64,000 nt of DNA from Peptoniphilus equinus (GCF_027921445.1 NZ_CP115667.1:124001-188000); one strand, 5' to 3'; shown: positions 35,204-44,259, counted from the stretch's first letter. Notes: generated by a model from the letters alone, not told the origin. A program made the numbers and translations.

Positions 35204-35722
35204 TTAATAGTCGTGGTACAGGGAATCTAAAATCAAAGCGATGCCCACAAATTCCAGGCAGTCTTTGTCATAGGATTCGTCCCAGCTCAAGATATAGGTT
35301 TTGCGCATCTTTTCCGTGGTGCCTTGAATGGTCAGCACCACATCGTCGCCAAGAAGGACGCGATAACTTTGGGCTTTCACCTCGCCGAAGACGGTGAGAC
35401 GGCCGAAGGACGAGCGGAAGTAGAGGTCCGGCACGCGGAAGTTCTTCCCTTCGCGCACGGCGATAGTACGATCGTCGATAAACATGGTAAAGAGGACGTC
35501 GTTTAAGAAGTTTCTGACATGTTTATAGATTTTCAGAACTTGCTTGTTGTCCATGTCGAAGACGCGAATTTTGGACTGGTAGATCCCCTCGGCTTTGAGA
35601 AAGTTGATGATGGGGGAAAAGATGTCCACATAGCCTTCGTAAACCAAGGTGTTGCCGTCAAACACTTCATATTTAAAGTCATCAATGATAGAATGATCGC
35701 ATTTGATTTTTAGAGTTTTCAT
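35204..35722 (-). CDS. LURP-one/YxjI-like tubby-fold protein
   Basis: 172-residue soluble beta-rich protein with features of the LURP-one-related family: repeated short strands (YEVFDGNTLVYEGYVDIFS, KIRVFDMDNKQVLKIYK, DLYFRSSFGRLTVFGEV) and a C-terminal hydrophobic helix (LEFVGIALILDSL). The family shares the tubby fold; its bacterial role is unknown. The start was chosen at MKTLKIKCD after GAAGG; the open frame extends 29 residues further without support. Probably first gene of a pair with the AI-2E permease. Confidence 0.6.
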   Translation of the reverse strand: MKTLKIKCDHSIIDDFKYEVFDGNTLVYEGYVDIFSPIINFLKAEGIYQSKIRVFDMDNKQVLKIYKHVRNFLNDVLFTMFIDDRTIAVREGKNFRVPDLYFRSSFGRLTVFGEVKAQSYRVLLGDDVVLTIQGTTEKMRKTYILSWDESYDKDCLEFVGIALILDSLYHDY

Positions 35723-35803
35723 GGGTGTACCTTCATTATTAAGTATAGGAATATTGTACATAAGTTTAACAGGACTTTCAATCTCTAATAAATAGAGAAA
35801 GAC

Positions 35804-35867
35804 TTTCATAAAAAAAACCTGTAGGTTATAATGATCCTAAGTACAGGCCAAAGTTTTTTGGCTTTTT
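35804..35867 (+). promoter_or_regulatory. trkA promoter followed by an attenuator-like hairpin
   Basis: TTTCAT, 17-base spacer and TATAAT (35827-35832) predict a start near 35839. Only about 8 bases downstream lies a GCCAAA / TTTGGC hairpin (35847-35862) with five T. A terminator inside so short a leader, before the potassium-uptake operon, suggests premature termination control or a very short transcript. Confidence 0.5.
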
Positions 35868-35897
35868 ATTTTAGGAATCTATGGAGACGAGAAATCG

Positions 35898-37259
35898 ATG
35901 AAAGTTTTAATTGCCGGGGCAGGAAAGTTGGGCATGAAGTTGGCTCAGGCGCTTCTTGCCGAGGACTGCGATGTCACTGTCCTGGACAGTGATGAAAATG
36001 TCATAGACTATGTGAACAATACCTTGGATGTGCTGACTGTCAACGAAAATGCCCTGAACTTTGAAGTGCTTAAAGAACTGGACATTGAAACCTACGACTT
36101 GCTTCTGGCTACGACGACCAGTGATGAAGCTAATGTGTTGGTCTCCACCATTGCAAAGAAGCTCGGGGTCAATGAAGTCATCGCTCGGGTGCGCAATCCG
36201 GAGTATCATTCCCAGCTGCAGCTCATTAAAGAGGAGTTGGGCATTGACCATGTCATCAATCCAGACTATGCTACGGCGGAGGCGATAGAGAAGTATCTTT
36301 TAAAACGCTACCTTCTGATGAGTGACGAGTTTGCCGGAGGTCGGGTGAAGCTGGTGGATTTTAACATCGGTCAGGATCCGGAGTTTGTGGGCAAGAAAAT
36401 TATGGAGCTCACAGGTTTTAAGAATATGCTCATCGCAGCCATTTCCCGAAACGGAAAGAGCATTGTGCCTAACGGCTCCACGGTGCTTCGTGAAAAAGAT
36501 GTCATTATGCTCGTGGGAGAAAGCTCTCAGATTGATGCCTTTGATGCCCGTTATTCCGGTATCAACAAGCACCAGCAATTGCGCCGGGTGATGATTATCG
36601 GCGGCGGTAAGCTGGGTCTTTATTTGGGGCTTCTGCTGGACGAGGCCAATGTGGAGACGACCATTGTCGAAATCAATCGGGCGCGGTGCGAGCAGTTGAT
36701 GGAAAGACTGCCGGACAGCATGATTATCAATGCTGACGGCACGGATTTTAATGTGTTGGAAGAAGAGATGCTTAAAACGTACGATGCCTTTGTCTGCGCC
36801 ACAGGTATTGACGAGACGAATCTGTTGATGGCGCTCGCTGTGAAACAGTTCGGTATCTATAAGTCCGTGGCGAAAACCAGTCGTCAAAACTATAAAAAAA
36901 TTCTCGATCGCCTGGAAGTGGACGCGGCATTTAACACTTCCTATACCACGGCAAAGGAAATTATCAAGCTGATTCGCGGATCCGGATCCATTACTGTCAG
37001 CCTGATGAACGACGGTGAGACGGAGTTTTCTGAGATCCAGCTGAAGCGGGGTGCCGTAGCCATCGGACAAAAGATCAGTGAGCTCAATTTGCCTGAGGGG
37101 ATGCTGATCACCTCCATTGTCAGAGACGGCGGTGTCATTATACCTGGCGGCGGCGACACGCTGCGTGAGAACGACCGCATTGTCGTCCTCACCACCTATA
37201 AGAAGGTGAACAGTTTGAAAGAGTATTTCTTCCCTCGAGCCAGAAGGTGGTTTCGATGA
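35898..37259 (+). CDS. trkA: Trk potassium-uptake regulatory subunit TrkA
   Basis: 453-residue peripheral membrane protein with two RCK units. Each Rossmann fold has an intact glycine motif (LIAGAGKLGMKLA at the N-terminus, MIIGGGKLGLYLGL near residue 233) and each is followed by a TrkA-C domain (GGRVKLVDFNIGQDPEF; LKRGAVAIGQKISEL). It binds NAD(H)/ATP and gates the TrkH pore. It overlaps trkH by 4 bases (ATGA). It is first gene of a five-gene run. Confidence 0.95.
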   Translation: MKVLIAGAGKLGMKLAQALLAEDCDVTVLDSDENVIDYVNNTLDVLTVNENALNFEVLKELDIETYDLLLATTTSDEANVLVSTIAKKLGVNEVIARVRNPEYHSQLQLIKEELGIDHVINPDYATAEAIEKYLLKRYLLMSDEFAGGRVKLVDFNIGQDPEFVGKKIMELTGFKNMLIAAISRNGKSIVPNGSTVLREKDVIMLVGESSQIDAFDARYSGINKHQQLRRVMIIGGGKLGLYLGLLLDEANVETTIVEINRARCEQLMERLPDSMIINADGTDFNVLEEEMLKTYDAFVCATGIDETNLLMALAVKQFGIYKSVAKTSRQNYKKILDRLEVDAAFNTSYTTAKEIIKLIRGSGSITVSLMNDGETEFSEIQLKRGAVAIGQKISELNLPEGMLITSIVRDGGVIIPGGGDTLRENDRIVVLTTYKKVNSLKEYFFPRARRWFR

Positions 37260-38701
37260 ATATAAAGTTCGTATTAAAGATCTTGGGGATCATTGCGATC
37301 ATTGAAGGTGTGTTTCTCCTTCCACCCACCATCTATGCCTATGTGATGGACGATGGGGCCTTCAAGGCCTTTGTCATCACCGAGGCGCTTGCCTTTGGGA
37401 TAGGCTGCGCTTTAAATTTAATCTTTGAGGGACGGGAGCACATCAGTCCGAAAGACGGCATGGCAGTGGTGACCTTCGGATGGGTCCTTGCCTCGGCCAT
37501 CGGTGCACTGCCGCTGTATCTGTCCGAGTGGGTGCCTACCTACATTGATGCTTTTTTCGAAATCGTCTCCGGCTTTACCACCACCGGCGCTTCGGTGATT
37601 CCTAACATTGAGGAAGTTGCAAAAAGTGTGGTGCTTTGGCGATCCATGACGCACTGGATTGGCGGAATGGGAATTTTGGTCTTTACACTTTCCCTATTGC
37701 CTCGGCTCGGAGTGGGCGGTTTTCAAATGTTTAAGGCTGAGTCGCCCGGACCGGTCGTTGGGAAAATCGATCCGAAGATGAGTGACACGGCGAAGCGTCT
37801 GTACTCCATTTATATTGTTATCACTTTGGTGCTCTTTGGTCTGTTGTGCCTTGGCGGCATGAGTGTCTTTGATTCCATCATCCACACCTTAGGGGTGGTG
37901 GGAACAGGCGGCTTTTCGTCCAAGGTTGCGTCGGCGGGTCACTTCAGCGGCAGTTACATTCCCATTGTCATGAGTATTTTTATGATTATTTGCGGGACGA
38001 ACTTTACCATGCACTACTATTTTTACAAAGGGAAGTTCCGTCAGATCATTAAAGACGAAGAGCTGCGGCTTTTTTATGGGATTATCTTTGCTGCTGTGGG
38101 ACTGATTGCCATAGATCTTTTTCGAAGCGGCGTCACACCGTTTAAGAGCTTTGTCGACGCACTCTTTCAGGTCACTTCCATCGCCTCCACCTCCGGCTTT
38201 GCGACTGTGGACTACGATTTGTGGCCCAATTTTTCGAAATTTATTCTGTTGATGCTCTTCCTGTTCGGATCCTGCGCCGGCTCTACAGCCGGAGGACTGA
38301 AGATTATTCGTGTGCTTATCATGGGAAAAATTATGAATCGGGAAGTGAAAAAAGTCATTCACCCGAAGGCCATGATTCCCATCAAGGTCAACGGCAAAAT
38401 TATCAATGACGAAGTCACCTTAGGGGTAGCGGCATTTTTCGGGATGTATTTTGCCATTGCGTTTTTGGCCACCTTGGCTGTGACATTTACGGGGTTGGAT
38501 ATTCTCTCGTCTTTCTCCTCTGTGGTCACCATGCTGTCCAATGTGGGGCCGGGGTTTAATTTGGTGGGGCCGACGGATAACTTTGCGTTTTTTGCCCCGG
38601 GCTATAAGGTCATGTTCTCCGCGCTTATGCTCTTAGGGCGATTGGAGTTTTTCACCATGATTGCGCTGCTGGCGCCGAAGAGCATTATCAAAGGAGCATA
38701 A
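37256..38701 (+). CDS. trkH: Trk potassium-uptake membrane subunit TrkH
   Basis: 481-residue K+ channel-like transporter with four pore loops recognisable by their filter regions: SGFTTTGASVIPN, GVVGTGGFSSKV, ASTSGFATVDY and SNVGPGFNLVGP. The M-P-M repeats account for the alternating hydrophobic segments. The start was set at the ATG overlapping the trkA stop, with AGAAGGTGG upstream. It works with the RCK subunits encoded on either side. Confidence 0.95.
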   Translation: MNIKFVLKILGIIAIIEGVFLLPPTIYAYVMDDGAFKAFVITEALAFGIGCALNLIFEGREHISPKDGMAVVTFGWVLASAIGALPLYLSEWVPTYIDAFFEIVSGFTTTGASVIPNIEEVAKSVVLWRSMTHWIGGMGILVFTLSLLPRLGVGGFQMFKAESPGPVVGKIDPKMSDTAKRLYSIYIVITLVLFGLLCLGGMSVFDSIIHTLGVVGTGGFSSKVASAGHFSGSYIPIVMSIFMIICGTNFTMHYYFYKGKFRQIIKDEELRLFYGIIFAAVGLIAIDLFRSGVTPFKSFVDALFQVTSIASTSGFATVDYDLWPNFSKFILLMLFLFGSCAGSTAGGLKIIRVLIMGKIMNREVKKVIHPKAMIPIKVNGKIINDEVTLGVAAFFGMYFAIAFLATLAVTFTGLDILSSFSSVVTMLSNVGPGFNLVGPTDNFAFFAPGYKVMFSALMLLGRLEFFTMIALLAPKSIIKGA

Positions 38702-38702
38702 C

Positions 38703-40034
38703 ATGAAGCGGTATTTAATTGTAGGGTACAGTGCCGTTGCGGCGAAAGTTATACCTGAGCTTGTGGTGGACGGGGATGTGACCGTTCTTGATCGCAGTGA
38801 ACGAAAACTGAACACAGTGATGATCTCCTCCCGCCTGCACGCCGTATCCGGCAATATCTTACACGAGGATGTGATCCGAGAGATCAAGGATGGCAGCTAT
38901 GACTACATTCTTGCCCTCACGGACTCCGATCGCACCAATATGCTCTTGTGTAAAGCATTAAAGACGGCGGCGACGACCACGGTAGCCCTCGTCCACGACA
39001 TGGACACCTATCAGGCGCTTCGCACGCTCCATCAGGAGATGGGTATTGACAAGATGGTCGGGAGTCTCAACGATGTGGCTCAGGCGGTGTGTCACCTGGT
39101 ATCGGACAATTTAAACTACCAGTCGGAGACCTTCGGACTGGGCAAGATTGAAGTGACCGGACACCGAGTGCTGGCTCGAGACGGCTTTGACGGCAAAGCC
39201 ATTCAGACCATTGATGAGTTGAAGACGCTTCTCGTCGTCGGAGTGACTCAAGGTGGCGAGTTGGTTATTCCCGGCGGCGACCATGTGGTTCACGCGGGAG
39301 ATTACTTATATCTTATGGGGTTGAAGCGGGATATTTTAAGCTTTAAAAACAACCACTTTCACCTGAGCAGCAAAGGGCCTGAGGATCTGCTCATCGTGGG
39401 CTCGGATCATCTGGCGACACGGATGGCGACCTTTTTTGAGAACTATCATGTCAATGTTGTTGATGACGGTGAGGGTGTTTTGGAGCTCAGACACCGCTAC
39501 GACCATGTCTTTGCCAAAAAGACGCTGTTAAAAGGCGGCGAATTTTTAAAAAGTTATCCTAAAGACACGGTGCTCCTCCTTACGCCTTTGGATGAGCAGA
39601 ATATTCTTCTCGGCCTTGTGGCAAAGACCTTAGGGTATAAAAAGGTGATCGTCAAAGTTTCTGACGAGAGCTATTACACCATTGTGGACGGTATGCAGTT
39701 TACCTCGGTGGTGAACGCTGAGGATATCATCGCCAAAAGACTGGTTCAAAGCATTCATGCCGAGCGCAATGTCTCGGTCTACATGGCATTTAACGGACAG
39801 GCTCAAGTGATGGAGTTCCAACTGCCGGACCATTCATGGTTGGAAGGGCGCAGGCTGAAAGATGTGGGTGTGCCGGAAGGGATTCTTATCGGCGGTATCA
39901 TTCGCCGTGACAAGACGGCGGTGATTCCTCGAGGGGGCACCGGGTTTGAAGCGAAGGATACTCTTATTGTGTTCTATTCCGTCGAGGCGCAGCAAACCTT
40001 ACACGACTTTATTACAGGGAAGGGGCAGTCATGA
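38703..40034 (+). CDS. Second TrkA-like subunit with degenerate nucleotide-binding motifs
   Basis: 443 residues with the same two-RCK, two-TrkA-C layout as trkA. The glycine motifs are eroded: the first fold reads LIVGYSAVAAKVIPEL and the second LIVGSDHLATRMATFF, where GxGxxG is expected. The TrkA-C parts remain recognisable (FGLGKIEVTGHRVLARDG; GVPEGILIGGIIRRD). It may be a structural or regulatory subunit forming a mixed ring with TrkA, no longer binding nucleotide. The start was chosen at MKRYLIVGYS after GGAGC, one base past the trkH stop. Confidence 0.85.
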   Translation: MKRYLIVGYSAVAAKVIPELVVDGDVTVLDRSERKLNTVMISSRLHAVSGNILHEDVIREIKDGSYDYILALTDSDRTNMLLCKALKTAATTTVALVHDMDTYQALRTLHQEMGIDKMVGSLNDVAQAVCHLVSDNLNYQSETFGLGKIEVTGHRVLARDGFDGKAIQTIDELKTLLVVGVTQGGELVIPGGDHVVHAGDYLYLMGLKRDILSFKNNHFHLSSKGPEDLLIVGSDHLATRMATFFENYHVNVVDDGEGVLELRHRYDHVFAKKTLLKGGEFLKSYPKDTVLLLTPLDEQNILLGLVAKTLGYKKVIVKVSDESYYTIVDGMQFTSVVNAEDIIAKRLVQSIHAERNVSVYMAFNGQAQVMEFQLPDHSWLEGRRLKDVGVPEGILIGGIIRRDKTAVIPRGGTGFEAKDTLIVFYSVEAQQTLHDFITGKGQS

Positions 40035-40708
40035 AAGTATTCCACAACAGCTGGGACGACTTGTTAAAAGAAGAATTTCAAAAGGATTACTACAAGAATC
40101 TGCGTGAGCTTTTGGTGGATGAGTATCGCCATTACACCATCTTTCCTCCGGCCCGGCAGCTTTTCTACGCGTTTGATCTCACGCCTTACGAAGACGTGCG
40201 GTGTGTTATCTTAGGTCAGGACCCTTACCACAATATCGGTCAGGCCGAGGGACTGGCTTTTTCGGTGAAACAAGGCGTGCGTGTGCCGCCGTCGCTGCAA
40301 AATATTTATAAAGAGCTGGAAGCTGATCTGGGGATTACGCCGCCGCATCACGGCAGTCTCATTGACTGGGCGAAGTCCGGCGTGCTGCTTTTAAATACCA
40401 CGTTAAGCGTGCGCGCCCACGAACCCATGAGCCATGCCAAGATTGGTTGGGAGCTCTTTACGGATGCGGTGATTCGCCTTATTGATCGCAAGGCGGATCC
40501 GGTGGTGTTTATTCTCTGGGGTGCCCATGCCGGGACCAAAGCGGCTCTTATCAAAAATCCGAAGCACTTGATTATCAAGAGTCCCCATCCCAGCCCTCTT
40601 TCGGCACACCGGGGATTTTTCGGTTCCAAGCCTTTTTCAAGAACTAACGATTTCTTGGTCCAAAGCGGCCAAGCACCTATAGACTGGAGGATTTATGATA
40701 ACCAATAG
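40031..40708 (+). CDS. ung: Uracil-DNA glycosylase, family 1
   Basis: 225-residue base-excision-repair enzyme removing uracil from DNA. The catalytic water-activating motif is GQDPYH (Asp64). The remaining signature motifs are VPPSLQNIYKEL, LLLNTTLSV and the late HPSPLSAHRGFFG, whose His is catalytic. It overlaps the trkA-like gene by 4 bases and the hydrolase gene by 14, so it is carried on the Trk transcript although functionally unrelated. Confidence 0.96.
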   Translation: MKVFHNSWDDLLKEEFQKDYYKNLRELLVDEYRHYTIFPPARQLFYAFDLTPYEDVRCVILGQDPYHNIGQAEGLAFSVKQGVRVPPSLQNIYKELEADLGITPPHHGSLIDWAKSGVLLLNTTLSVRAHEPMSHAKIGWELFTDAVIRLIDRKADPVVFILWGAHAGTKAALIKNPKHLIIKSPHPSPLSAHRGFFGSKPFSRTNDFLVQSGQAPIDWRIYDNQ

Positions 40709-41447
40709 TTTTGTTGATATTACTGAACATCGCCTGGATACGATGGTCTTTTCCGTCGTGGAGCCAAGTCACGGCGTGGAGCCCAAGGGGACGATCTTCT
40801 TCTATCACGGATGGGGAAGTGACCACGAGAAGCAGTACTTTCGCGGGACGATCTTTGCTACGTACGGCTACCGGGTCATTCTGCCCTGTGCGAGAGATCA
40901 TGGCAAACGAGGTACGATGGACTATGACGATGATGAGGTGATGCGTCGCCACCTCCCTCGCATCATCATGCATAACATTGAAGAGTTCCCCAGTCTTTTG
41001 CGCTACTGTGAAGCAAATTTTGGGGTGAGGGCGGAGCGCACCGTCATCAGCGGTCACTCCATGGGCGCTTTGACAGCCTCGGCCCTCTTTACCTTTAAAG
41101 AAGATCTGTTTGCAGCCACCCTCTTTAACGGGTTGTGCGATTGGACCGACGTCATTGAAGCTATGGCAGACGACTATGAATCTCAGCGCATGGCCGAGTT
41201 TCTCGCCGCTGTGAATCCCGTCAAAAACAAAGAGAAGCTCGTCGATCGCTATCTCTTTATGCATAACGGGGCCGAAGATCCTGTGATCAGTGCCAAGGCG
41301 CAGCAAGCCTTTTATGATATGATGGTCGAAGACTACACAAAAAAAGAGCGCATAACGTGCACCCTCTGGGACGACACGACCCACCAACTGACCACACAGA
41401 TGTTGGAGACAGCCCTGTCGCAATGGTCTGAAATTTTCAACAACTAA
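40695..41447 (+). CDS. Alpha/beta hydrolase, prolyl-oligopeptidase-like
   Basis: 250 residues with an alpha/beta-hydrolase fold: oxyanion region FFYHGWGSDHEKQYF near residue 36, nucleophile elbow SGHSMGAL with Ser122, and a late Asp/His pair suggested by GAEDPVISAKAQ and DDTTHQLT. Its layout is close to YitV-like cytoplasmic esterases. No signal peptide is present. It is the last gene of the trk-ung operon, with a terminator located inside the end of the convergent kinase-like gene. The substrate is unknown. Confidence 0.85.
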   Translation: MITNSFVDITEHRLDTMVFSVVEPSHGVEPKGTIFFYHGWGSDHEKQYFRGTIFATYGYRVILPCARDHGKRGTMDYDDDEVMRRHLPRIIMHNIEEFPSLLRYCEANFGVRAERTVISGHSMGALTASALFTFKEDLFAATLFNGLCDWTDVIEAMADDYESQRMAEFLAAVNPVKNKEKLVDRYLFMHNGAEDPVISAKAQQAFYDMMVEDYTKKERITCTLWDDTTHQLTTQMLETALSQWSEIFNN

Positions 41448-41454
41448 ATTGACA

Positions 41455-42015
41455 CTACAAAGATAAGGAGCGCTGCTCCTTTTTTTTATGGACACAGGCG
41501 TCTACATACTTGGAAATCTTCTCGGCGTTGGCGTCAATGGGATCACGGGAGTCTACGGTAAAGCTGGCGTAAGGCGCAATGCCTTTGCCGTCGTTCAATC
41601 TGGCTTCAATGTTTGCGGTCTCGTCGCCGCGTTCTTCCATGCGCTGCTTTAAGGTATCCCGGTCCAATGTGAGTCGGATGCAGACCGCTCCCATATTGGT
41701 GAGCACCTTCACACCTTCGAGATCCAGCACCATCACAAGGTGTTCATCGGTACTGTCAATAAAGGGAAGGAGATTTTGTTTCGGCACACCGTAATGGTTG
41801 TTGGAGTAAGTCGTCACGGCGAGCAGCTCCCCGGCATCCTGTAAGGTTTGAAATTGATCTTTATCCAAAAAGAAATAGTCCACGCCATGGCTCTCACCTT
41901 GACGCATAGGGCGTGTGGTACAGGTGATGATGCGCTTAAAGTCATCCCGTTGACTCAAGCGTTCTGCTTGTGTTGTTTTTCCTGAGCCGGAGGGGCCCGC
42001 CAGTACAAAAATCAT
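41455..42015 (-). CDS. Guanylate-kinase-like P-loop protein
   Basis: 186 residues with P-loop LAGPSGSGKTTQAERL at the very N-terminus, then TTRPMRQGESHGVDYFF as in guanylate kinases. By eye-alignment with yeast guanylate kinase the guanine-contacting Glu (in FIEWAQF) is replaced (LLAVTTY), while the following Tyr-Gly (NNHYGVP) is retained. The enzyme may therefore phosphorylate another substrate or act in nucleotide scavenging. It stands alone and convergent to the trk operon rather than next to rpoZ, the usual gmk neighbour in Firmicutes. It is possibly a second, divergent copy. Confidence 0.78.
   Translation of the reverse strand: MIFVLAGPSGSGKTTQAERLSQRDDFKRIITCTTRPMRQGESHGVDYFFLDKDQFQTLQDAGELLAVTTYSNNHYGVPKQNLLPFIDSTDEHLVMVLDLEGVKVLTNMGAVCIRLTLDRDTLKQRMEERGDETANIEARLNDGKGIAPYASFTVDSRDPIDANAEKISKYVDACVHKKKEQRSLSL
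41465..41487 (+). terminator. Terminator of the trk operon, embedded in the opposite gene
   Basis: AAGGAG / CTCCTT stem followed by eight T on the plus strand. The hairpin is part of the coding 3' end of the guanylate-kinase-like gene on the other strand. Confidence 0.75.
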
Positions 42016-42138
42016 AAGTGCCTCCCTTTTTTAAAGAGTATAGAGAAGGAGATAGACCTTGTCAAATACAGAAATAGGAAAAGAGATAGACAAGTAAAAC
42101 CCCTTGCAGTAAACTAGTGAAAAAGCTTGGAGGAAAAT

Positions 42139-43443
42139 ATGAAAGTGGCAAAATTTGGCGGAAGCTCGCTCGCAGGAGGGGATACGTTTCTCGCTGTAAA
42201 AGATATTATTGAAAGTGACAACAAGCGGCGTTACATTGTCTGCTCCGCGCCGGGCAAAGTCCATCGTTCGGATACGAAAATCACCGACCTGCTCTATCTC
42301 CTTTATGATTTGGAAACCAACAACATCGGTTCGTCGGATATTGAACAAAAGATCCGGGATAAATACCATGCTATCCTGGCAGTTACGGGAGTGGACTGGG
42401 ATTTTGATGCGGCCTTTGACGCCGTGATGGCTGGCATCAAGACCAGCACCAAAGATTACGTCGCCTCTCGAGGCGAGTACTTTAACGCCTGTATCCTGTC
42501 TCGGCTCATTGATTATCCCATGGTGGATGCGAAAGACGTCATCTTTTTTGATGATAACGGCAACTTCGATGCCGCCAAGTCCTACAAGGCTCTTGAGGCC
42601 ATGAAAAAGGCCCATCCGAAGGCTGTGATTCCCGGCTTTTACGGACAGCAACCCGACGGCACCATCGCCACCTTCAGCCGTGGCGGCGGCGATTTGACCG
42701 GTGCTGTGGTGGCAAGAGGTGTGGGAGCTGAATTGTATGAGAATTGGACCGATGTGAGCGGTTTTCTCTCGGCGGATCCGAGAATTGTCAAGTGCCCGAG
42801 AGAAGTGCGTCGTCTTACCTATAAAGAGTTACGGGAGCTGAGCTATGCCGGAGCCAATGTCATTCACGCCGAGGCGATACTGCCGGCGCAGGAAGCTCGG
42901 ATTCCCATTCAAATTAAGAACACCTTTATGCCTGAAGATGAAGGGACGCTTATTCTGCCTCACCGCGACGACGCGGAGGAAATCACAGGAGTCAGCGGCG
43001 AAAAAGGCTTTGCCGTTATCAACGTGGAAAAACTGAAATTAAACAGCTTTAAAGGCTTTCATCGAAAGCTTATGTCCATCTTGGAAGTCAACGACATCAA
43101 CATTCTGCACATGCCCTCTTCTATCGACTCCATCTCGCTGATTGTTAAAGAGAATAATATTGCAGGGAAGATGGATACCGTCATCAGCGAACTCAAGACC
43201 TTTGTCAATCCTGACGGGATCTCGGTGAACTATGGTATCGCCCTTATTACTGTGGTGGGTCAGGGCATGAAGGAACAGGTAGGCTGCTCGGCAAAAGTCT
43301 TTACCGCCCTTGCCCATGCCGGCATTAACATTCGGATGATCATCCAAGGAGCCAGTGAGCTCAACATCATTGTCGGCGTGGACGAGTCCAATTATGACAA
43401 GGCGGTGGCAGCAATTTATCATGCATGTGTAAAAAGGGTTTGA
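42139..43443 (+). CDS. Aspartate kinase
   Basis: 434-residue enzyme phosphorylating L-aspartate, the entry to lysine, methionine and threonine synthesis. Motifs are KFGGSSLAGGDTF at the N-terminus, FSRGGGDLTGAVVARG near residue 180, NWTDVSGFLSADPR near 205 and YAGANVIHAEAILPA near 240, with tandem ACT domains from about residue 295 (NILHMPSSIDSISLIV; NIRMIIQGASELNIIVGV). The ACT pair suggests feedback control by an end product. The start was chosen at MKVAKFGGSS after GGAGG. The gene stands alone. Confidence 0.93.
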   Translation: MKVAKFGGSSLAGGDTFLAVKDIIESDNKRRYIVCSAPGKVHRSDTKITDLLYLLYDLETNNIGSSDIEQKIRDKYHAILAVTGVDWDFDAAFDAVMAGIKTSTKDYVASRGEYFNACILSRLIDYPMVDAKDVIFFDDNGNFDAAKSYKALEAMKKAHPKAVIPGFYGQQPDGTIATFSRGGGDLTGAVVARGVGAELYENWTDVSGFLSADPRIVKCPREVRRLTYKELRELSYAGANVIHAEAILPAQEARIPIQIKNTFMPEDEGTLILPHRDDAEEITGVSGEKGFAVINVEKLKLNSFKGFHRKLMSILEVNDINILHMPSSIDSISLIVKENNIAGKMDTVISELKTFVNPDGISVNYGIALITVVGQGMKEQVGCSAKVFTALAHAGINIRMIIQGASELNIIVGVDESNYDKAVAAIYHACVKRV

Positions 43444-43506
43444 CAAACTTTTTTTGGGGTAAAAGTAAAATAACAAACAATATAACTATTATTTAGGAGG
43501 AATTGA

Positions 43507-44214
43507 ATGAATACTAAAGTATTATCTATTGCAACTCTGTCACTTTTACTCGTAGGCTGCGGCCAAACCAAAACTACAGAGACGACCACAACCACCACAA
43601 CTACAACCAACACCACGGCATCTGAAGAAGTCAAAGATGCAGTGAACAGTGTGCAAAATGCAGCCGGGGACGCTGTAGACGGTGCGAAAGATGCTGTAAG
43701 CGACGCTAAGGACGCTGTGCAGTCCGCAACATCCGGCACAGCAAGTCAGGAAACCGACGCCGTGACAGCAGCAACCGGTGAAAAGATTCAAGTGACACCG
43801 GAGCAAGCTCTGGCAACATTTAAAGAACTTCATCCAAATGCAGCTCTTGAAAGCATCTCTTTGGACAATGATGACGGAAGGGGCTATTACTACGAAGTTC
43901 AAGGCTATACTGACAGCGAAGAATACGAAGTTGAAATTGATCCGGTTACCGGAGAAGTCTCCCGCGACAAAGTGGAACAAGATAAACACAACAACGACGT
44001 ACCTGTAGACGAAGCTTTAGTTGCAAAGATTATGGACCTGGCACAAAAGGCCGCAGACGATGCAGGTCGTGACACTTACTATGTCACGTCTTGGGATCTT
44101 TCCTACGATGACGGTATGAACGAACTTGAATTGGAACTGAACGGTCACAACGTACCGGAATTGGAATATCGCTACAACGCTTCTACCGGAGACCTGCTTG
44201 AAAAAGACGCTTAA
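43507..44214 (+). CDS. PepSY-domain lipoprotein with poly-threonine linker
   Basis: 235 residues. Lipoprotein signal (SIATLSLLLVGC, Cys18), then a run of nine threonines in mixed codons, an alanine/aspartate-rich amphipathic helix with 11-residue spacing (AAGDAVDGAKDAVSDAKDAV), then two PepSY-like units (QALATFKELHPNAALESISL; EALVAKIMDLAQKAADDAG with DGMNELELELNG). PepSY domains inhibit or bind peptidases and may scavenge metals at the surface. A strong TTTAGGAGG ribosome site precedes the ATG. It is an extracytoplasmic anchored protein and probably monocistronic. Confidence 0.8.
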   Translation: MNTKVLSIATLSLLLVGCGQTKTTETTTTTTTTTNTTASEEVKDAVNSVQNAAGDAVDGAKDAVSDAKDAVQSATSGTASQETDAVTAATGEKIQVTPEQALATFKELHPNAALESISLDNDDGRGYYYEVQGYTDSEEYEVEIDPVTGEVSRDKVEQDKHNNDVPVDEALVAKIMDLAQKAADDAGRDTYYVTSWDLSYDDGMNELELELNGHNVPELEYRYNASTGDLLEKDA

Positions 44215-44228
44215 TGGCAATAGGTACC

Positions 44229-44259
44229 AAAGAACTCGGTAAACCCGGGTTCTTTTTTT
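44229..44259 (+). terminator. Terminator after the PepSY lipoprotein gene
   Basis: AAAGAACtCGG / CCCGgGTTCTTT stem with a TAAA loop and seven T, 15 bases past the stop. Confidence 0.85.

Noticed and set aside
36300-37070. 256-codon minus-strand frame opposite trkA
   Set aside because: Shadow of a well-supported gene in the same interval.
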